Made by a program: the position numbers and the translations under genes. Positions 44,887-54,537 of a DNA stretch of 64,000 bases are shown here, in pieces. The notes beneath the pieces are model-generated. The model worked only from the letters and a program-made list of their open reading frames with translations. It was not told where the DNA came from and did no database searches. The stretch spans positions 2,722,001-2,786,000 of the forward strand of contig NZ_CP109811.1 of assembly GCF_014856545.2 (NCBI RefSeq), given 5' to 3'. Each line of letters opens with the position of its first letter. Position 1 is the first letter of the stretch. Source of the DNA: Mesobacillus jeotgali (lineage in GTDB: Bacteria; Bacillota; Bacilli; Bacillales; Cytobacillaceae).

Positions 44887-45366
44887 AGTACTTTCCTTAA
44901 AAACAAGGAACTTTTGGCCAATATAGTTCGTGAGCGTGTATATGACTGATCCAAGAAGGATGGCAATATTGTCTGAGTCGATATAAAATGGCCCTGCTGT
45001 TATTGAATTCATAGTCCCGGTAATCACAGTGCTGATTGAGAAGGAAAGAAAATAACATGCCATCACAACAATAATAAATCTGGCTGCTCCAACATGAATG
45101 GGAACCTTGCTTTTAAATGTGTATATTTTATTCAGTAGAAAGCTGACAGCAGCGCCTGCTGTATTTCCAGAGAATGTGGCATACCAAAACGGCCATTCCA
45201 GTCCATTTTTCAAAAAAAACATCAGTCCCATTCCAACAACGGTATTGAGTAACCCAACCATCAGAAATTTAATGAATTCCGAAAAGCTTACAGACCCAAG
45301 TCTAATCCTTTGCGCCAGCTGGTTAGTTATTCTCAGATAGCTTCCGATTTTCACTGATTGGCTCAT
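44872..45366 (-). CDS. GtrA family membrane protein
   Basis: 164 aa, four membrane segments, with FSEFIKFLMVGLLNTVVGMG and FLLNKIYTFKSKVPIHVGAA typical of GtrA flippase-like proteins. GtrA proteins are thought to translocate undecaprenyl-phosphate-linked sugars. AAGGAG RBS; its first 44 bp overlap the 3' end of the glycosyltransferase gene. Confidence 0.9.
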   Translation of the reverse strand: MSQSVKIGSYLRITNQLAQRIRLGSVSFSEFIKFLMVGLLNTVVGMGLMFFLKNGLEWPFWYATFSGNTAGAAVSFLLNKIYTFKSKVPIHVGAARFIIVVMACYFLSFSISTVITGTMNSITAGPFYIDSDNIAILLGSVIYTLTNYIGQKFLVFKESTKSSL

Positions 45367-46357
45367 AATCTGCTCCTTCCATGTTGATCAGCTTCCTCGA
45401 AACAGGCAGATTAAACAGATCCACATCAATAATATATTTCGGACGCCGTTTAGTTTCTTTATAAATTTTACCTATATACTCTCCAACCAAACCAAGCGCA
45501 ATTAACTGCAGACCTCCAATAAGCCATATAGATGTGATTAAGGAAGTCCATCCGAGTTCTGTATTTCCAAAAAGTTTCAATGTAAGAAAATATAGACCGA
45601 ATACTAGGCTTACGAAAAAAGAGAGGCATCCTACAATCATCACAAATCTTATCGGTGTCACTGAAAAAGAAGTGATTCCATCAAAGGCAAACCCAAGCAT
45701 CTTCTTCAATGGGTACTTCGTTTCACCGGCATGACGTTCCTTTCTTTCGTAATAAACACTCGTAGAGTTGAAGCCTATTAATGGAACAATACCGCGGAGA
45801 AACATATTGCTTTCTGCAAAATGCTCCAATTCTTCAACGGCCCTCTTGCTCATCAACCGAAAATCGGCATGGTTGAAGACCAGTTTGACCCCAAGCTTGT
45901 CCATAAGCTTGTAAAATCCTTCAGCAGTAAAACGTTTGAAGAATGTATCACTCTCCCTGCTGCTTCTCACACCATATACCACTTCGTAACCTTCATTGAA
46001 CTTTCTTACCATTTCATTAATAGCATGAATGTCATCCTGCAGATCAGCATCAATGGTTACCATGCAATCAGAGGCCTCTTTTGCAGAAAAAAGTCCGGCA
46101 AGCAATGCATTTTGATGTCCTGCATTTCTTGAGAGCTTCAGGCCTTTTATCATTTCATTATCTAAACTGGCTTTGTAAATCAAGTGCCAGGTCCTATCCT
46201 CGCTCCCATCATCGACGAATAAGACTTTACTTTTTTCTGATACCATATTTTGCTTGATCAATTCACTTAGCTTTGCTGCCAACTGATTAATAGTCTCTTC
46301 CAAAACATCTTCTTCATTATAACAAGGCACGATAATTGTGAAGATCGGCGCATTCAT
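45323..46357 (-). CDS. Family 2 glycosyltransferase, GtrB/YkoT-like
   Basis: 344 aa. GT-A domain with FTIIVPCYNEEDVLEETI, LFVDDGSEDRTW and VTIDADLQDD (the metal/nucleotide Asp motif), followed by two C-terminal membrane segments. This layout is that of bactoprenol glucosyl/polyisoprenyl-phosphate sugar transferases; B. subtilis YkoT is the relative I recall. AAGGAGG RBS. Middle gene of a three-gene operon. Confidence 0.91.
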   Translation of the reverse strand: MNAPIFTIIVPCYNEEDVLEETINQLAAKLSELIKQNMVSEKSKVLFVDDGSEDRTWHLIYKASLDNEMIKGLKLSRNAGHQNALLAGLFSAKEASDCMVTIDADLQDDIHAINEMVRKFNEGYEVVYGVRSSRESDTFFKRFTAEGFYKLMDKLGVKLVFNHADFRLMSKRAVEELEHFAESNMFLRGIVPLIGFNSTSVYYERKERHAGETKYPLKKMLGFAFDGITSFSVTPIRFVMIVGCLSFFVSLVFGLYFLTLKLFGNTELGWTSLITSIWLIGGLQLIALGLVGEYIGKIYKETKRRPKYIIDVDLFNLPVSRKLINMEGADYEPISENRKLSENN

Positions 46358-46375
46358 TTATAAGCCTCCTTGTTG

Positions 46376-48046
46376 TTATAAAGCTTCATAGAGGTAAATT
46401 TTCCAGGCACTTTCCTTAGAATTAAAGATCTTATCAAGCTTAAGATTATTTTCTGATGCGTTATCGATTGGAACTGAAGAGAAGATAAACTCCCCGCCCA
46501 TTTCCTTAAACTGCTCTATGTTCACATAAATATTTTCAATTCTTCTCTTTGAGTTTTTTTTAAACATATAATGCTTTCCCAATTCATCGGTAAAAAGATA
46601 ACAGCGTCCGCCCCACTCATCAAAGTAAACACGGATACGCTTATTCTTTTCAAGCTCATTTTCGATAATCTTCCTAAACTGATATTTATAACTTAGAGGA
46701 TAAAAATTATTGTAGGTGTCCAGCGTGTAAAATCCATTATATTGCGCGATTGCTGGATGCAAGCCTATACTGGCAACACGATAGCTATGTTGAGGTTTTC
46801 CGATGTAATTTTTGATCTCTTCAAATTGTTGCTCTGCATAAAATTCCCTGACACTGGGCTTTTTGTGGTAAACAATTTCTTCATTCGTGAACAGGAGCAA
46901 GATAATCTGGGCAGCCACCAACCAGGGAACAGCCTTCCGTAATATTTTTTCATTCCAGAGGATCTTAAGACCAATCGCAAACAGAATATAAAGAATTAAC
47001 GGGCGCAAAAAATGAAACCTGGCAAAGTTGAATGTATCAAGAAAATGAAATCTTTCAGTCAATGGGAGCCAGCCTTTATAAAACCAGAAAGCATACCAAG
47101 CTGATAAAGCAAAATTCAGCCCAAAGAGGAATACAAAGATGCGTTCTTTCTTCCACTTTCTGTGCTTCCAAATCAGAATGATCGCAGCTGCTATGACGGG
47201 CAATATAACCAAAGTATGTACAGTCATCACATGTGTGTGTCCTAGCAGGAAATTTTTGAAGGTAAGCCTGACAGAGTGCCAGAACGACAGGCGGGCGTGA
47301 AAGTATTCATCCCTGCTATTCGGTTCCCCGTCAAATAAAAAAGAATAGACCAGCCGGTAATCAGTGATTAAGAAAACAGCAGTCATATAAGCGATCGCCA
47401 AAAAGAATTTCCAATTCCAGCCCTTACTGCGAATGACATCACTAAGCCAGAATAGACCCATTGCACTGAGGAAGAAGAAAAAACCCAAAACGATACTTGA
47501 GTAAAACGGCAAAAGGGTAAGTGCAAGATAATGCGGCCAGGAACCTCTCCCCTTTCTGATATGCAAAAAAGCCCAGAGTGCCAACGGCATACCCAATGTA
47601 CTAAGCATCCCTGACGGCCAAAAAGGGGTAAGCGCAAATGCAAGAGCTGTCCCGACGCGAATCAGGCTATTATCTTCTCCCTTAGTAAAGTGGTCCTTCA
47701 AAACCAAATACATACCGAGGAAGGCTATAAACCTGGTGATACCCTGGCTTATTCCATATGCAACCATTGTCGGGAACAATACATAAAGCCATACAATGAG
47801 ACTATACTCAGTTCCAAGTGCATTCCTCGGCAGTCCATTGATGATTTGAGGAATCCTGGCATCTAACGAACCGGCAATCTGGCCACTCCCAGCAAGCACC
47901 TTGTACCATGCTAAATTTGAGTCTAGATTGTCATGTACCCGAATGTGGGCACCGTCTCCTAAAATAAAATAGGGGGATAGGAAGAGTGAAATCACAATGA
48001 GAGAAAATATGATGAGTTTTCGCTCTTTATCCTGTAAGTAAGACAA
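46376..48046 (-). CDS. YkoS-like multi-pass membrane protein (DUF6044)
   Basis: 556 aa with about eleven membrane segments followed by a soluble C-terminal part. In B. subtilis ykoS neighbours ykoT, and the same pairing with a GT2 gene occurs here. The general layout (large extracytoplasmic first loop LGDGAHIRVHDNLDSNLAWY, many helices) recalls GT-C polyprenyl-linked glycosyltransferases. TTG start after GAGGTG. First gene of the operon. Confidence 0.8.
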   Translation of the reverse strand: MSYLQDKERKLIIFSLIVISLFLSPYFILGDGAHIRVHDNLDSNLAWYKVLAGSGQIAGSLDARIPQIINGLPRNALGTEYSLIVWLYVLFPTMVAYGISQGITRFIAFLGMYLVLKDHFTKGEDNSLIRVGTALAFALTPFWPSGMLSTLGMPLALWAFLHIRKGRGSWPHYLALTLLPFYSSIVLGFFFFLSAMGLFWLSDVIRSKGWNWKFFLAIAYMTAVFLITDYRLVYSFLFDGEPNSRDEYFHARLSFWHSVRLTFKNFLLGHTHVMTVHTLVILPVIAAAIILIWKHRKWKKERIFVFLFGLNFALSAWYAFWFYKGWLPLTERFHFLDTFNFARFHFLRPLILYILFAIGLKILWNEKILRKAVPWLVAAQIILLLFTNEEIVYHKKPSVREFYAEQQFEEIKNYIGKPQHSYRVASIGLHPAIAQYNGFYTLDTYNNFYPLSYKYQFRKIIENELEKNKRIRVYFDEWGGRCYLFTDELGKHYMFKKNSKRRIENIYVNIEQFKEMGGEFIFSSVPIDNASENNLKLDKIFNSKESAWKIYLYEAL

Positions 48047-48222
48047 ATCACATTACACCTCAAGTTCCATAGTTGCTTCTATTAAGATTTGCACATTTCT
48101 TGAAACTATTCCCTGCAATCTCAATTGGTTTCCTTTTCTACTATGAAATGTATTTTCCACTAAACAAAGGGTTTTATGTATTTAAGGGTCTTGTACTGAT
48201 GAATCCCAAGCCATATACCACG

Positions 48223-48260
48223 CAAAAAAAACTGTACTGGTGTGTTATTAACCAGTACAG
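48223..48260 (-). terminator. Terminator of MFS gene
   Basis: 10 bp stem CTGTACTGGT/ACCAGTACAG followed by T8 on the minus strand. Confidence 0.92.
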
Positions 48261-48265
48261 CTTGA

Positions 48266-49510
48266 TTATCCCTCTTCTGTTAAATTGCTCTCTGTCTCAA
48301 GAACGAAAAGATCCTTCTTTGACTGCAGAAATATGATCGATGTCAATGCAACAGCCAACAGCAGTCCCAGTGCAGAGAAAGCGACGGTGACTGTTTGCAG
48401 TTTTACCACTTCTGCTAAATAACCCAATAATAATGTTAATACGATTTGAACCATTGCCTGAAAGAAGGCAAACGAACTGCTAAACCTGCCCATCAAGTCA
48501 ACTGGTACATTGTTTTGGAAAAAAGTTGCGTAACCAGTAAAAGAAAATGGTGAAAAAAAACCAATAATGATAAAACCAGCCACGGCTAGTGGTACCGTTT
48601 CTGAAGATGCAAGATAGAACATTAAGTACCCAGTTACTGATAAAAAAGATCCCAGTCCTAACAGCATTTTTATTGATAGACGATTCGCCAGCGCTGACAC
48701 TGCGAATGAACCAGCCACATACCCAGCTCCTGTGAGGCTGACCAATAATCCATAATTCTTTTCAGATAAGCCGACAACCTGCTGTATGAAGGTTACCTCC
48801 TGTGAATCGAGAGCAAAGGATATCAATGTAATGAACTGGAAAATCAGGAAAACCACCATAAATCCTGCTGCCGTTTTCCCAAAACTGATGACTGCTTTCC
48901 AATCAGCAGCGATCATTTTTAACGTAATCGGTTCTCTAACACTTTCACTGCTTACCTTTTCATCAACATCAGGAAGGAAGTAAATGGCCAAGGCACATAA
49001 AAAGAAAGTTAGAGCATTAATATATATACTTGTATTTATGCTTCCATACATAATCAACACCCCTGACACACTCGGTCCTACCAGCATGGCACCAGATGTC
49101 GCGAAGGAAAAAATCGAATTGAAACGTTTTCTTTTTTCAGGCGGTACAAGCTTTGTTATGTAAGTTTCTGATGTGGGACCAAAGAATGCCCCCGCTATAT
49201 TGGTTAAGAACATTATGATATATATTGGAATTAAAGAAGTGAATAATGGGATGACCGCAATCAGTATCCCGCGAAGGATATCAATGTAAATCATTAACCT
49301 TCTCTTATTCACCCGATCAATGACGCTGCCTGCCCATGTATTAGTTAAAAGGATTGCTAAAGGTCTAATGATGAATAACCCTGCTATCGCAGCTGCAGAA
49401 CCTGTTAATTTTAAAACTAATAAATTAATAGCAACAAAATAAATCCAATTACCAATGTTTGAAACTCCAATTCCCAGAACCAAAAGTATGGGATTCTTCC
49501 AGCCTTTCAA
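48266..49510 (-). CDS. MFS transporter (macrolide-efflux-like)
   Basis: About 414 aa from TTG 49510, five bases after AGGAGGGG. A longer frame to 49594 has no RBS and adds a non-hydrophobic extension. Twelve segments; LLTNTWAGSVIDRVNKRRLM is the A-motif loop of the MefA-like drug-exporter branch. Substrate unknown. Confidence 0.88.
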   Translation of the reverse strand: MKGWKNPILLVLGIGVSNIGNWIYFVAINLLVLKLTGSAAAIAGLFIIRPLAILLTNTWAGSVIDRVNKRRLMIYIDILRGILIAVIPLFTSLIPIYIIMFLTNIAGAFFGPTSETYITKLVPPEKRKRFNSIFSFATSGAMLVGPSVSGVLIMYGSINTSIYINALTFFLCALAIYFLPDVDEKVSSESVREPITLKMIAADWKAVISFGKTAAGFMVVFLIFQFITLISFALDSQEVTFIQQVVGLSEKNYGLLVSLTGAGYVAGSFAVSALANRLSIKMLLGLGSFLSVTGYLMFYLASSETVPLAVAGFIIIGFFSPFSFTGYATFFQNNVPVDLMGRFSSSFAFFQAMVQIVLTLLLGYLAEVVKLQTVTVAFSALGLLLAVALTSIIFLQSKKDLFVLETESNLTEEG

Positions 49511-49830
49511 ACTGACCCCTCCTGCGTGCAGAATATAAATGTAAAAATGCTCTATTTCTCTTTCCATCCTATCTTCAACTTCCAAAAGTTTCAAGAAGCT
49601 ATTTGAACAAATTCCATTTTTTTACTCAAATCAAGAAATGTCACAATTTGTCCACATAAATTTTCCCAACAAATTATACAGAAACAGGCTCTATACCCGC
49701 ATTTCCAACTACTTTAAACATCCAGCCTATCAATTTCATTTATTTACCAGTGCTAGTCATACAATTTACCCATTCCTAACATAGGTATATTACTTATAAT
49801 GGTATATAGAATTGATAAGGAGCTGAAACC
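49511..49830 (+). other. Intergenic region between divergent MFS and FtsH-like genes
   Basis: About 320 bp, AT-rich. TATAAT at about 49795-49800 may serve the FtsH-like gene. No ORF, repeat or hairpin of note. Confidence 0.4.
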
Positions 49831-51573
49831 ATGAATTCAAATCCGAAGTTTGTTTCTAAATTCCTTCCGCTTTTTGCGGTGTTTATGGTTATAGTTACGA
49901 TAGCAGCGACTTTTGTCGTTCAAAATGCTGATGATAAAGTATCCGTCCCCTTTTCTTCTCTTGTCAAGTCAATAGAAAGCCTTAATGGCAGTGAAGCAAC
50001 TCTTACCGAAAAAATGGATGGAACTCTAGTACTGAAAACGAAAGATTCAACATTTGTTTCCCAAGTTCCTCCCGGCAGCCAGATGGTCGATAAATTAGTA
50101 GAAAAATATAATATAAATTATGAATATATGAATAACAGCAAATATGGCGCCTGGATCCTTGGTGGGGTGTTATTGCTTTTGCTAGGTACTGCGTTTGTAA
50201 TTCAAAAGAAAACTGGTGGAATAGGCGCAGGCAATAGAATGAAGAACAGTTTATCAAAGCCTAACCCTCTGCCTTCCATTACTTTAGAAGATGTTGGTGG
50301 ATTGCAGGAAGAAATGAAAGAGGAAATCTTCCAGACTCTATCAATCTTGAAAGACCCAGAAAGATCAGCAAAAATGGGCATTAAGCCGCCTAAGGGCATT
50401 TTGTTATATGGACCTCCAGGTACAGGCAAAACCTTACTTGCTCAAGCTATTGCTCGTGAATTGAATGCTAACTTTTTCTCAGCCAGTGGATCTGCATTTA
50501 ATGAAATGTTCATCGGTGTAGGCGCCTCACGTGTTCGAAGCTTGTTTCAAAGTGCACGCAAGCAAGGTCCAGCCGTTATTTTCATCGATGAAGTCGACGC
50601 CCTTGCAGGGAAGCGTAAGCCTCATGGCGGTGAAGAAGGCGAGAAGACTTTAACTGAACTTCTTGTCCAGCTTGATGGAGGACATTCAAATGATGGAATT
50701 CTCTTCATTGCAGCTACAAACAGAAAAGACATGCTGGATGATGCATTCCTTCGCCCTGGCCGTATCGATTTCTCATTCAATGTCCCTCTTCCAGATACGA
50801 AAGGCAGAAGAGAGATCATTAATATCCATATAAAAGGAAAAAACCTTGCTGAAGATGTTGCAGCATCACTGGACGACCTGGCTGAAAGCACTTCTGGATT
50901 CTCGGGCGCAGAACTGCACTCATTGTTTGAAACAGCAAGCAGACGTGCATTAAGGAATGGACAGGATTTCATTTCAAAGAGTGATATTGATTACTCTCTT
51001 GATCGGACAATCCTTGGAAGTACTTCTCGCACTCTTCAGGATCCAGATACGAAGCGCAGGGTTGCGATCCACGAGGCAGGACATGCTCTTGTATCTGCAG
51101 TAACTAAACCAGGGTCAGTCCGTAAAGCAACGATTATACCTAGAGGACAGGCACTAGGATACGTGGCTCCGATTCCAAAAGAACTTCAATTATCTACACA
51201 TAGCGACTTAATTGATCGGATTGCCATGATCCTTGCTGGCGGTGTCGCTGAACGGATGATCCTCGGTGAACACAGTATCGGAGTAAGCGGTGATGTCCAG
51301 CAGGCTAAACAGATTATAGAGCAAATGGTTGATACTGGCTTGCTGCAGGAAGGTTTCTCCCTAACATTTAGCAAAGGCTTGAAAGAAACAAAGATGCAGG
51401 AACTTTTCGATGACGCTCTAGAAAAATCTGAAATGATCATAAATGCTCACAAACAACAATTTGATATACTGGTAGAAGAATTGCTAAAGAAAGAAACACT
51501 GGAAGGCTCAGAAGTAGATGAAATAGTCCAAGATAAGACAGGTTTCCGTGAAGATCAATATGTAATGGCGTAA
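49831..51573 (+). CDS. FtsH-like membrane AAA+ zinc metalloprotease, short form
   Basis: 580 aa. Two membrane segments (about 12-31 and 107-126) flank a small extracytoplasmic domain. AAA+ module: GILLYGPPGTGKTLLAQA (Walker A near residue 193), PAVIFIDEVDALAGK, and SRH region NRKDMLDDAFLRPGRIDFSF. Peptidase: HEAGH near residue 416 with a third-ligand Asp in VSGDVQQAKQI. It degrades membrane and short-lived proteins. It is shorter and more diverged than housekeeping FtsH (about 635 aa), stands alone, and is probably a second copy. Confidence 0.9.
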   Translation: MNSNPKFVSKFLPLFAVFMVIVTIAATFVVQNADDKVSVPFSSLVKSIESLNGSEATLTEKMDGTLVLKTKDSTFVSQVPPGSQMVDKLVEKYNINYEYMNNSKYGAWILGGVLLLLLGTAFVIQKKTGGIGAGNRMKNSLSKPNPLPSITLEDVGGLQEEMKEEIFQTLSILKDPERSAKMGIKPPKGILLYGPPGTGKTLLAQAIARELNANFFSASGSAFNEMFIGVGASRVRSLFQSARKQGPAVIFIDEVDALAGKRKPHGGEEGEKTLTELLVQLDGGHSNDGILFIAATNRKDMLDDAFLRPGRIDFSFNVPLPDTKGRREIINIHIKGKNLAEDVAASLDDLAESTSGFSGAELHSLFETASRRALRNGQDFISKSDIDYSLDRTILGSTSRTLQDPDTKRRVAIHEAGHALVSAVTKPGSVRKATIIPRGQALGYVAPIPKELQLSTHSDLIDRIAMILAGGVAERMILGEHSIGVSGDVQQAKQIIEQMVDTGLLQEGFSLTFSKGLKETKMQELFDDALEKSEMIINAHKQQFDILVEELLKKETLEGSEVDEIVQDKTGFREDQYVMA

Positions 51574-51584
51574 AAACAAAAAGC

Positions 51585-51740
51585 GCAAGCGTCTCGAGGG
51601 GCTAGGCGCTAGAGCGGGATTAATACAACCATATATAGTTATCCACAACCAAGTTAATTTATAATTTCCTAAACAAATAAAAAAGGCTTCCCGCGGAATA
51701 ACGGGTTCTGTTTTCGAGTACAAAACCGTAAATCACATAG
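51585..51740. repeat. Intergenic repeat remnants, left boundary of accessory island
   Basis: AAAGCGCAAGCG and GGGGCTAGGCGCTAGAGC at 51588-51619 look like a remnant of a common Bacillaceae intergenic repeat. At 51678-51726 lies a sequence of about 46 bp (AAAAAAGGCTTCCCGCGGAA through ACGGGTTCTGTTTT to GAGTACAAAA) that reappears in opposite orientation at 62705-62753, just beyond the last transposase gene. Confidence 0.7.
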
Positions 51741-51796
51741 GAAAAAGTATTATAACTCGTTTATGATTTAACAGCCCTAAAAGCATATTAAAATGC

Positions 51797-51827
51797 AAAA
51801 AAGCTCGGAGAGATTCCGAGCTTTTTA
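51797..51827. terminator. Bidirectional terminator
   Basis: 11 bp stem AAAAGCTCGGA/TCCGAGCTTTT with a 5 nt loop. Confidence 0.9.
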
Positions 51828-51901
51828 TAGTTTTTACTTATTCAACATAAGCACCCCGTTACTTGAATATCAGAATATCAAATTCAACCTCATAATTATT
51901 C

Positions 51902-52420
51902 CTATTGCTCTAACCACTGTTTTACTTTTTTATCCATCTCTTTTTGTAAATCCTCTATATTCCCACTATCTTGCTGAGCTAATTTCAAGTATTTTTTGGG
52001 AAACATTTTTTCTAAAGATGACTGATAGAAGCTACCGTCTTGTGGTTCTGTGTATTCAATAACAGAATAATTTTCTTCTTTTTTACTTAACCGAATTACG
52101 GCAGGTAATGAGTGTCCTGCTTGGTTTGTTATTCCAGTGGATTTATTAAAACCGCCATAATAAGACCACATATAGATGCTTATTACCCCATCTGATTCAT
52201 TCGTACCATATACTTTGTGGACTTCAAATTGCTTTTCTGTATCATAATATGAGGTTGAGTATTTTTGAATAATATAATTTGAAATGACCTCATCCATTTC
52301 TTCGGTTATATGCTCATCCCCATCTTGTAAGTTAGCCTCATTCCCGCTACAACCAGCTAATAATAATGCTCCAAATAATAAAAATAAAATACTTGATTTG
52401 AATTTTATCCTCAAATGCAC
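51902..52420 (-). CDS. Putative lipoprotein, 172 aa
   Basis: Lipobox LLLAGC near residue 24. The mature part (ISNYIIQKYSTSYYDTEKQF, VHKVYGTNESDGVISIYMWS) is mixed alpha/beta with a Lys/Glu-rich end (KEMDKKVKQWLEQ). GTG 52420 or TTG 52414 may be the start, both after GGGAGGAG. Family not recognised; first gene in the island. Confidence 0.78.
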   Translation of the reverse strand: MHLRIKFKSSILFLLFGALLLAGCSGNEANLQDGDEHITEEMDEVISNYIIQKYSTSYYDTEKQFEVHKVYGTNESDGVISIYMWSYYGGFNKSTGITNQAGHSLPAVIRLSKKEENYSVIEYTEPQDGSFYQSSLEKMFPKKYLKLAQQDSGNIEDLQKEMDKKVKQWLEQ

Positions 52421-52467
52421 ACTCCTCCCAATATAAAACGGTTTTATTATGTATATAGTTGATGTTT

Positions 52468-52520
52468 TCTTGTACTAAACTGCTCCTTTAGCTCAATAAG
52501 CAAAAAGTGCTGCCGCAGCA
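52468..52520. repeat. Dispersed intergenic repeat, intact copy
   Basis: TTGTACTAAACTGCTCCTTT, continuing AGCTCAATAAG, then AGTGCTGC-CGCA-GCAACAC hairpin. Uninterrupted version of the sequence split by the two IS1111-type elements; related copies near 52905, 54538 and 60217. Confidence 0.7.
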
Positions 52521-52587
52521 ACACATTGTTTAACTCTAGCACACGTTACCCTAAAGGAACCTTTCACAATCTTTTCGCACTTCCCAA

Positions 52588-52785
52588 TCACTTAACGAAT
52601 ATAGATATCAATAAACTAATTGTAAAGAAGATATATGCTATCTGAATGATTGTATACATTGTAAATTCAAAGGCTGAAAGTTTTCTTTGTTTTTTGATTT
52701 TCATCAAATGCCGAAGATAAAAACCAGAACTAATAATAAGTATTACTATTGAAATTATCCGTAAGGTTTCAGCATAAATTATCAA
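52588..52785 (-). CDS. Small 65 aa two-segment membrane protein
   Basis: Two hydrophobic segments (about 5-23 and 42-63) joined by a basic loop (RHLMKIKKQRKLS). Possible AAGGAG upstream. Not recognised; typical of small membrane proteins in accessory regions. Confidence 0.6.
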   Translation of the reverse strand: MIIYAETLRIISIVILIISSGFYLRHLMKIKKQRKLSAFEFTMYTIIQIAYIFFTISLLISIFVK

Positions 52786-52936
52786 GACTTAACAACTCCT
52801 TCTTCTAAACAATCAACAACACGTAGCAGTAGCTCATTATTTATTCACTGTCTCTCTCAGTTAGTTTGAGTGACACAATCCGTCATATCCAAATTATAAC
52901 ATTATTCTTCAACAATCCTGCCCGTTCGTATTATAA

Positions 52937-52977
52937 GGTCAGCCAGATATGAAATTATTTCTGGTTGACCTTTTTTT
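52937..52977 (+). terminator. Terminator-like hairpin upstream of IS110 element
   Basis: GGTCAGCCAGA/TCTGGTTGACC stem (one G:T-type mismatch) followed by T7, plus-strand orientation, with no plus-strand gene just upstream. It may insulate the element from outside transcription or belong to the dispersed repeat. Confidence 0.75.
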
Positions 52978-52984
52978 ATATGGT

Positions 52985-53175
52985 CTTATTATAACGGTAG
53001 CCGGGGTAAAACGTAACTGCCCGTGGGACCTGGATCCCGTCAACAAAACAGTTTGCCCCCTACTTGTAGAAACATGATTGAGGCTGGTTGGGACATAGAT
53101 CTCGTATAACAAGCGAAGCTGTGACACTGCAAGAAGGACAAGGGGTACCGGCAAAATAAAAGATTAGGAGATGAT
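52985..53175 (+). ncRNA. Candidate bridge/seek RNA region of IS110-type element
   Basis: About 190 nt noncoding, GC-richer than its surroundings, with stem-forming words (GGGACCTGGATCCC near 53025; AACTG and CAGTT near 53010-53050), between the element's left end and the transposase start. IS110-type elements encode their guide RNA at this position. Assignment is by position and structure only. Confidence 0.5.
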
Positions 53176-53180
53176 ACAGG

Positions 53181-54416
53181 ATGAATCCAGTCGTTGGTCT
53201 GGATATTTCAAAGGGGGAAAGTCAGGTTCAAGCTTTTGTAGATAAAGGCAAACCATTTCGTAAGAGCTTTAAAGTATCTCATACTCTTGAGGGGCTTGGT
53301 TTACTTGTGGAGTTTCTAGAGGTAGTACAAAAAGAAACAGGTCTAAAACCGCCGGTTATTCTTGAAGCAACTGGACACTATCAAACAGCAGTAGTCCAAT
53401 ATTTAGAGGAACGTGGGTATTTATTAATCATTATCAACCCTTTAATTTCCTACAAGGCGAAAAGTTCAAGTTTAAGGAAAGTAAAGACAGATGCCATCGA
53501 TGCTTACCACCTCTGCGAGTTGTTTTACAAAGAGGCGTTAGAGCCGTATAAAAAGCGAGGGGTCCAGCTTTTAAACCTTCGTAACCTTACAAGACAACAC
53601 GAGAATATTACAGGAGTGATGATTCAGACAAAGCTTCAGTTCCAGGCTATTCTTGATCAAGTATTTCCTGAATATCGTGGAGTGTTCGGTGATTTATATT
53701 CTGTGGTATCACTCTTAACGTTAAAGGAGTTTCCGTCATCTGAAGACATCTTAGAAGCTAGTAATGAAATTCTCTCAATGAGGATCAAGGAATTATGTAA
53801 AAGTCGCTCAATCAGATGGGCCAATGAAAAAACCTTACAACTAAAAGAGGCTGCGGCTCGCAATCCCTTTGAAAAGACAGTCTATCAGAGTCATATCTTA
53901 AGCTTAGGTATGTATATTAATATTATTTTTCAATATAAAGAGCACCTATCCACATTGGAATCGGAGATAGATGCCCTCGCTAAAGAAGTTGAAGAATATA
54001 ATATTATCAAATCCATCCCTGGTATCGGTGAAAAGATCGCTGCAACGATCATTTCTGAAATTGGGGAGATAGACCGATTTACTGATCCTAAAAAGCTGGT
54101 GGCTTTCGCTGGAGTAGACCCTAGTGTTTTCGAATCTGGCAAGTTTACTGCCACCAAAAACCGAATCACAAAAAGAGGATCCAGCAGGCTTCGTCATGCC
54201 TTATATATGGCTGTTCGTTGTGCTATACGCGACTGTCGCAAGAGCAAAACAAGCGATGAAATCATTCCTCGAAATAAGAAATTACGACAGTTCTATGATA
54301 AGAAACGCGAGGAAGGAAAACCATTTAAAGTAGCAGTAATTGCCTGTGTAAATAAGCTCTTACACTGGATATTTGCCTTATTAAGAAACAGAACAACTTT
54401 CCAAGATATAGCATAG
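53181..54416 (+). CDS. IS110-family transposase (RNA-guided recombinase)
   Basis: 411 aa. DEDD-type RuvC-like N-terminal domain: PVVGLDISKGESQVQAF, ILEATGHYQ, VKTDAIDAYHLC. C-terminal Transposase_20 domain: SIPGIGEKIAATIISEIGEI, VAFAGVDPSVFESGKFT, then ITKRGSSRLRHALY with the conserved serine region. AGGAGATG RBS. The reading frame is complete, so the element may be active. Confidence 0.93.
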   Translation: MNPVVGLDISKGESQVQAFVDKGKPFRKSFKVSHTLEGLGLLVEFLEVVQKETGLKPPVILEATGHYQTAVVQYLEERGYLLIIINPLISYKAKSSSLRKVKTDAIDAYHLCELFYKEALEPYKKRGVQLLNLRNLTRQHENITGVMIQTKLQFQAILDQVFPEYRGVFGDLYSVVSLLTLKEFPSSEDILEASNEILSMRIKELCKSRSIRWANEKTLQLKEAAARNPFEKTVYQSHILSLGMYINIIFQYKEHLSTLESEIDALAKEVEEYNIIKSIPGIGEKIAATIISEIGEIDRFTDPKKLVAFAGVDPSVFESGKFTATKNRITKRGSSRLRHALYMAVRCAIRDCRKSKTSDEIIPRNKKLRQFYDKKREEGKPFKVAVIACVNKLLHWIFALLRNRTTFQDIA

Positions 54417-54440
54417 AAACAACATCTAACTAAATAACGA

Positions 54441-54476
54441 AAAACCTTCCAATTCAGAGAATACGAAGGTTATTTG
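54441..54476 (+). terminator. Weak terminator after IS110 transposase
   Basis: AACCTTC/GAAGGTT stem with a 15 nt loop; only a short T-rich tail. Confidence 0.5.
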
Positions 54477-54537
54477 GTATACCCTTTTTTAGTATATCAC
54501 GATGGATTTTGATATTTTAATGAAAAATATTGACAAA

